Shown in pieces: positions 61,605 through 64,000 of a stretch of DNA of 64,000 nucleotides. The number at the start of each line of letters is the position of its first letter. Position 1 is the first letter of the stretch. A program made the translations under genes and the position numbers. The notes beneath the pieces are model-generated. The model worked only from the letters and a program-made list of their open reading frames with translations. It was not told the DNA's origin and made no database searches. Origin of the DNA: Alterisphingorhabdus sp038748365 (GTDB lineage: Bacteria > Pseudomonadota > Alphaproteobacteria > Sphingomonadales > Sphingomonadaceae); NCBI GenBank assembly GCA_038748365.1, contig JBCDIZ010000002.1, forward strand, positions 62,001-126,000, read 5' to 3'.

Positions 61605-62774
61605 ATGACCGCCGACAACCCCTCTTTGCGTCCATGGCGCGATATTGAGCGTCGACAATGCCGCCAGATCATGGTGGGCGATGTTGCCGTGGGCGGTGAT
61701 GCGCCGGTTTCGGTGCAGACCATGACCAATACGCCGACGCATGCGATCAAGGATACCATTGACCAGATCCGCCGCTGCGAAGAGGCGGGCGTGGACATTA
61801 TCCGCGTCTCCTGCCCCGATGTCGAATCGACGGCGGCGATGAAGCAGATCACCCGCGCGGCGCAGGTACCTGTGGTCGCGGATATCCATTTCCACTATAA
61901 ACGCGGGCTAGAGGCGGCGGATAATGGCGCGGCATGTCTGCGCATCAATCCGGGCAACATCGGCGGCAGTGATCGGGTGAAAGAAGTGGTCAACGCAGCC
62001 AAGGCCAATGGCTGTGCCATTCGCATCGGCGTCAATGCAGGTAGCCTCGAAAAGCATCTGCTGGAAAAATATGGTGAGCCATGTCCTGAGGCGCTGGTTG
62101 AGAGCGCGCTCGATCATATCAAGCTGCTGCAGGACCATGATTTCCACGAATATAAAGTTGCTGTGAAGGCCAGTGACGTGTTCCTCGCGGTCAGCTCCTA
62201 TATGGCGCTTGCCGATGCGGTGGATTGCCCGCTGCATGTCGGCATTACCGAGGCTGGCGGCTTGATTGGCGGTTCGGTGCGCAGCGCCATTGGCATGGGC
62301 AATCTGCTTTGGGCGGGCATAGGCGACACCATTCGCGTCTCACTCTCAGCCGAGCCAGAGGATGAAGTGCGTGTCGGCTATGAGATCCTCAAATCGCTTG
62401 GCATCCGTACCCGCGGCGTCAAGATCATCTCCTGCCCGTCATGCGCTCGCCAGGGCTTTGACGTGATCCGCACGGTGCAGACGCTGGAAGAGCGGTTGCA
62501 GCATATCAATACGCCGATGTCGCTCTCGGTGCTGGGCTGTGTCGTCAACGGCCCCGGCGAGGCGCGAGAGACCGATATCGGCCTGACCGGCGGCGGCAAG
62601 GGCAAGCATATGGTCTATCTCTCGGGCATCACCGATCATACGATTCAGGATGGCGATATGCTCGACCATATTGTCAGGCTGGTTGAGGAAAAAGCTGCCG
62701 CGATTGAGGCAGGCGAAGCGGTCGCTTTTGATCCCCATGCAGAACCGCAAAAGCAGGTGGAAGCGGCGGAGTGA
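61605..62774 (+). CDS. ispG: 4-hydroxy-3-methylbut-2-enyl diphosphate synthase IspG
   Basis: A 389-residue [4Fe-4S] enzyme of the MEP isoprenoid pathway, converting MEcPP to HMBPP. Features: GGDAPVSVQTMTNTPT in the barrel, ADIHFHYKRGLEAADNGAAC, LRINPGNIGG, and the cluster cysteines in ISCPSCARQGFDV and LGCVVNGPGEARETDIG. A short acidic tail ends it. It would feed the isoprenoids used by undecaprenyl phosphate, quinones and carotenoids. Confidence 0.97.
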   Translation: MTADNPSLRPWRDIERRQCRQIMVGDVAVGGDAPVSVQTMTNTPTHAIKDTIDQIRRCEEAGVDIIRVSCPDVESTAAMKQITRAAQVPVVADIHFHYKRGLEAADNGAACLRINPGNIGGSDRVKEVVNAAKANGCAIRIGVNAGSLEKHLLEKYGEPCPEALVESALDHIKLLQDHDFHEYKVAVKASDVFLAVSSYMALADAVDCPLHVGITEAGGLIGGSVRSAIGMGNLLWAGIGDTIRVSLSAEPEDEVRVGYEILKSLGIRTRGVKIISCPSCARQGFDVIRTVQTLEERLQHINTPMSLSVLGCVVNGPGEARETDIGLTGGGKGKHMVYLSGITDHTIQDGDMLDHIVRLVEEKAAAIEAGEAVAFDPHAEPQKQVEAAE

Positions 62775-62787
62775 TTAGCACACGAAA

Positions 62788-63087
62788 ATGCGCATAGTGG
62801 AGCAGCAGAAAACCGAAGTGATCCAGCCGATGATCTCGGCCAGTAAAGTCAAGGTTGGCTCAGAAGCTGTGGGCGCGAGCGCGACTGGTACCGTTGCTCA
62901 GGGCGCAAGCTCCATCGGCGCTTTGGCTATCGGCGCAGTGGCGCTTGGCGCGCTTGCCATAGGCGCGCTGGCTATCGGGCGGCTCAGCATTGGCAGGCTT
63001 AAGCTACGCAAAGCGCAGATTGATGATCTGCATGTTAAAAGGCTGCGCGTGGACCGACTAGAAGTTCAATCGATTACAGAACAGTAA
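62788..63087 (+). CDS. Pentapeptide-repeat-like small protein
   Basis: A 99-residue protein. From residue 23 to 97 it is built of fifteen units of five: an aliphatic residue begins nearly every unit, Gly follows in the first ten (IGALA, IGAVA, LGALA, IGRLS), and later ones are charged (IDDLH, VKRLR, VDRLE). This predicts a small right-handed beta-helix with a hydrophobic face. I recall similar short proteins in other proteobacteria, without known function. Thirteen bases after ispG; likely cotranscribed. Confidence 0.75.
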   Translation: MRIVEQQKTEVIQPMISASKVKVGSEAVGASATGTVAQGASSIGALAIGAVALGALAIGALAIGRLSIGRLKLRKAQIDDLHVKRLRVDRLEVQSITEQ

Positions 63088-63149
63088 TCTTCTGGTCAGC
63101 TTCCCGGCGATAAGGCGGCTAACAATATACAATAATCAATGAGGTTTCG

Positions 63150-63653
63150 ATGCGTTTGATACAGGCGGTGATTGCTCTGCTGCTGCTCTTCCAATGGCCA
63201 ACTGGGCTACAGGCGCAGCAGGATAGTGAGCAACCGCAACAGGGCACAGCTCGCGAAGAATGCAGTTTTGATATGGAAATGCGCTTTTTTGCGGTCAACG
63301 ACTTTGATGACAGTGCCCTAGACAAAGCGGCGGTGAAGCAAGCCATCCGCAAAGCGGTGGTTCAGGCATGTGCCGAAGACAATATATTGGAGCCTGCCAA
63401 TCTCAACGAATATGACAGCTTCTCCATCGTCACCGGCTCTCAGCCGAGTCGTGCTGTGGTCTGGCCGTGTGATGCGTTCAACAGCGATGACAAGACATGC
63501 TATAATGTCATCCCGGAAAACAGTTTCGTTTTCGAGCTGTCGCCGTTCAATGGTTACAGCCCAAAGGTTGATGACCTGCTCTTTGCCCTGCGCTGTGGTT
63601 TTGCGCCGGAGACGGTGGAAGAGGAAGATGAGACGGCCTGTCTGGTAGATTAG
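63150..63653 (+). CDS. Exported protein of unknown function
   Basis: A 167-residue protein with a signal peptide (cleavage likely after GLQAQ). The mature part is acidic and has four cysteines beyond the first (VQACAED, WPCDAF, KTCYN, LRCGF), suggesting disulfides in the periplasm. I recognise no family. A GAGG ribosome site precedes ATG 63150. Confidence 0.7.
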   Translation: MRLIQAVIALLLLFQWPTGLQAQQDSEQPQQGTAREECSFDMEMRFFAVNDFDDSALDKAAVKQAIRKAVVQACAEDNILEPANLNEYDSFSIVTGSQPSRAVVWPCDAFNSDDKTCYNVIPENSFVFELSPFNGYSPKVDDLLFALRCGFAPETVEEEDETACLVD

Positions 63654-63716
63654 ATAACTGCCTAAATCAGAAAGCCGCAGTCAGCCCTGATCAATTGACC
63701 GGCGGCGGAAGATTTG

Positions 63717-63744
63717 CTACTTTTTCCTACCATGGGCAAAGTAG
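63717..63744. promoter_or_regulatory. Inverted repeat over the ParD-like start codon
   Basis: CTACTTT (63717-63723) and AAAGTAG (63738-63744) are complementary and surround the start codon at 63732; AGATTT and AAATCT-like ends extend it. Antitoxins of this type often bind such repeats in their own promoter. Confidence 0.4.
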
Positions 63745-64000
63745 AAAAAATCTCCATCGCACTGACTGATGAGTTGCTGGCCACAGTCAAGGAAGCCGTA
63801 GCATCGGGCGACTATGCGTCGAACAGCGAGGTTCTGCGCGAGGCATTGCGCGAATGGCGTGATCGGCAGCGTGAAAGCCGCGCTATTGCAGAGGTCAGAG
63901 CGCTTGTCGCGGAGGCTGATGCCAGTGGCTATCGACCATTTACCGGGGTTGATGAGATCAAGGAGCGCGGTCGGGCAAGGCTGCGCAAAGCCAATCAGAA
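63732..64000 (+). CDS. ParD-like type II antitoxin (3' end outside window)
   Basis: At least 89 codons, cut by the right edge. The start, MGKVEKISIALTDELLATVK, then DYASNSEVLREALREW, matches the ribbon-helix-helix antitoxin ParD, where the serine-asparagine turn precedes the second helix. The C-terminal part would bind a ParE toxin; whether a parE gene follows is not visible. Upstream sequence contains an inverted repeat over the start codon. Confidence 0.8.
   Translation, partial: MGKVEKISIALTDELLATVKEAVASGDYASNSEVLREALREWRDRQRESRAIAEVRALVAEADASGYRPFTGVDEIKERGRARLRKANQ

Noticed and set aside
61506..61895. Upstream extension of the SDR gene by 130 codons
   Set aside because: The family begins at ATG 61505 (MATVLITGANRG); the extension runs antisense into ispG and has no domain.

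Overview
The window looks like a chromosomal stretch from a GC-rich alphaproteobacterium, most likely of the order Sphingomonadales. The pointers are an NDUFA12-type complex I accessory gene next to DUF2155 and aat, a complete alphaproteobacterial dcw cell-wall/division cluster, a TetR-linked acyl-CoA carboxylase, a CrtI-type desaturase, and several families of short palindromic repeats of the kind I associate with sphingomonad genomes. Genus cannot be fixed from sequence reading alone. No prophage, insertion sequence, rRNA operon or CRISPR array is visible.

Layout. 1-5.7 kb (minus strand): an XpaC/TelA pair, a secreted S9 peptidase and an orphan fatty acyl-AMP ligase. 6-9.4 kb: a RecX-like gene, a DUF192 lipoprotein, NDUFA12, a DUF2155 lipoprotein that overlaps aat tail to tail, and tRNA-Trp. 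9.4-13 kb: an oligoendopeptidase F, a VOC protein, secE-nusG, then an AT-richer non-coding stretch. 13.3-32.1 kb: mraZ-rsmH-ftsL-ftsI-murE-murF-mraY-murD-ftsW-murG-murC-murB-ddl-ftsQ-ftsA-ftsZ, almost entirely coupled by 1-4 base stop/start overlaps, followed by a TPR/SPOR protein.

34-41.8 kb holds the most unusual locus. It encodes a cytoplasmic FAD/NAD oxidoreductase fused to two cyclic-nucleotide-binding domains and a four-cluster ferredoxin module, a five-helix membrane protein with a diheme cytochrome b histidine pattern, a single-pass protein joining a cytoplasmic FHA domain to a periplasmic decaheme cytochrome c, and a class III cyclic-nucleotide phosphodiesterase. A CRP-like site lies upstream. 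Together they suggest a cyclic-nucleotide-controlled electron route across the inner membrane; I know of no described system with this make-up.

42-51 kb: a haloalkane dehalogenase, a zinc-ribbon protein, an SPFH protein with a ribbon-helix-helix/AT-hook protein, and the DUF4129-DUF4350-MoxR-DUF58-SpoIIM-RDD operon. 51-58.9 kb: a CrtI-like desaturase, an acyl-CoA carboxyltransferase, an esterase bracketed by a truncated copy of the carboxyltransferase gene start, a TetR regulator with a clear operator, and a fatty acid desaturase. 59-64 kb: a lipoprotein peroxiredoxin, an isoaspartyl peptidase, an SDR, ispG, a pentapeptide-repeat protein, an exported unknown and a ParD-like antitoxin cut by the window edge.

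A second notable pattern is that three palindromic repeats lie inside coupled gene junctions (murC/murB, murB/ddl, and oxidoreductase/cytochrome b). In all three the repeat carries a 39-42 codon open frame whose start overlaps the upstream stop and whose stop overlaps the downstream start, so translational coupling is kept through the insertion.
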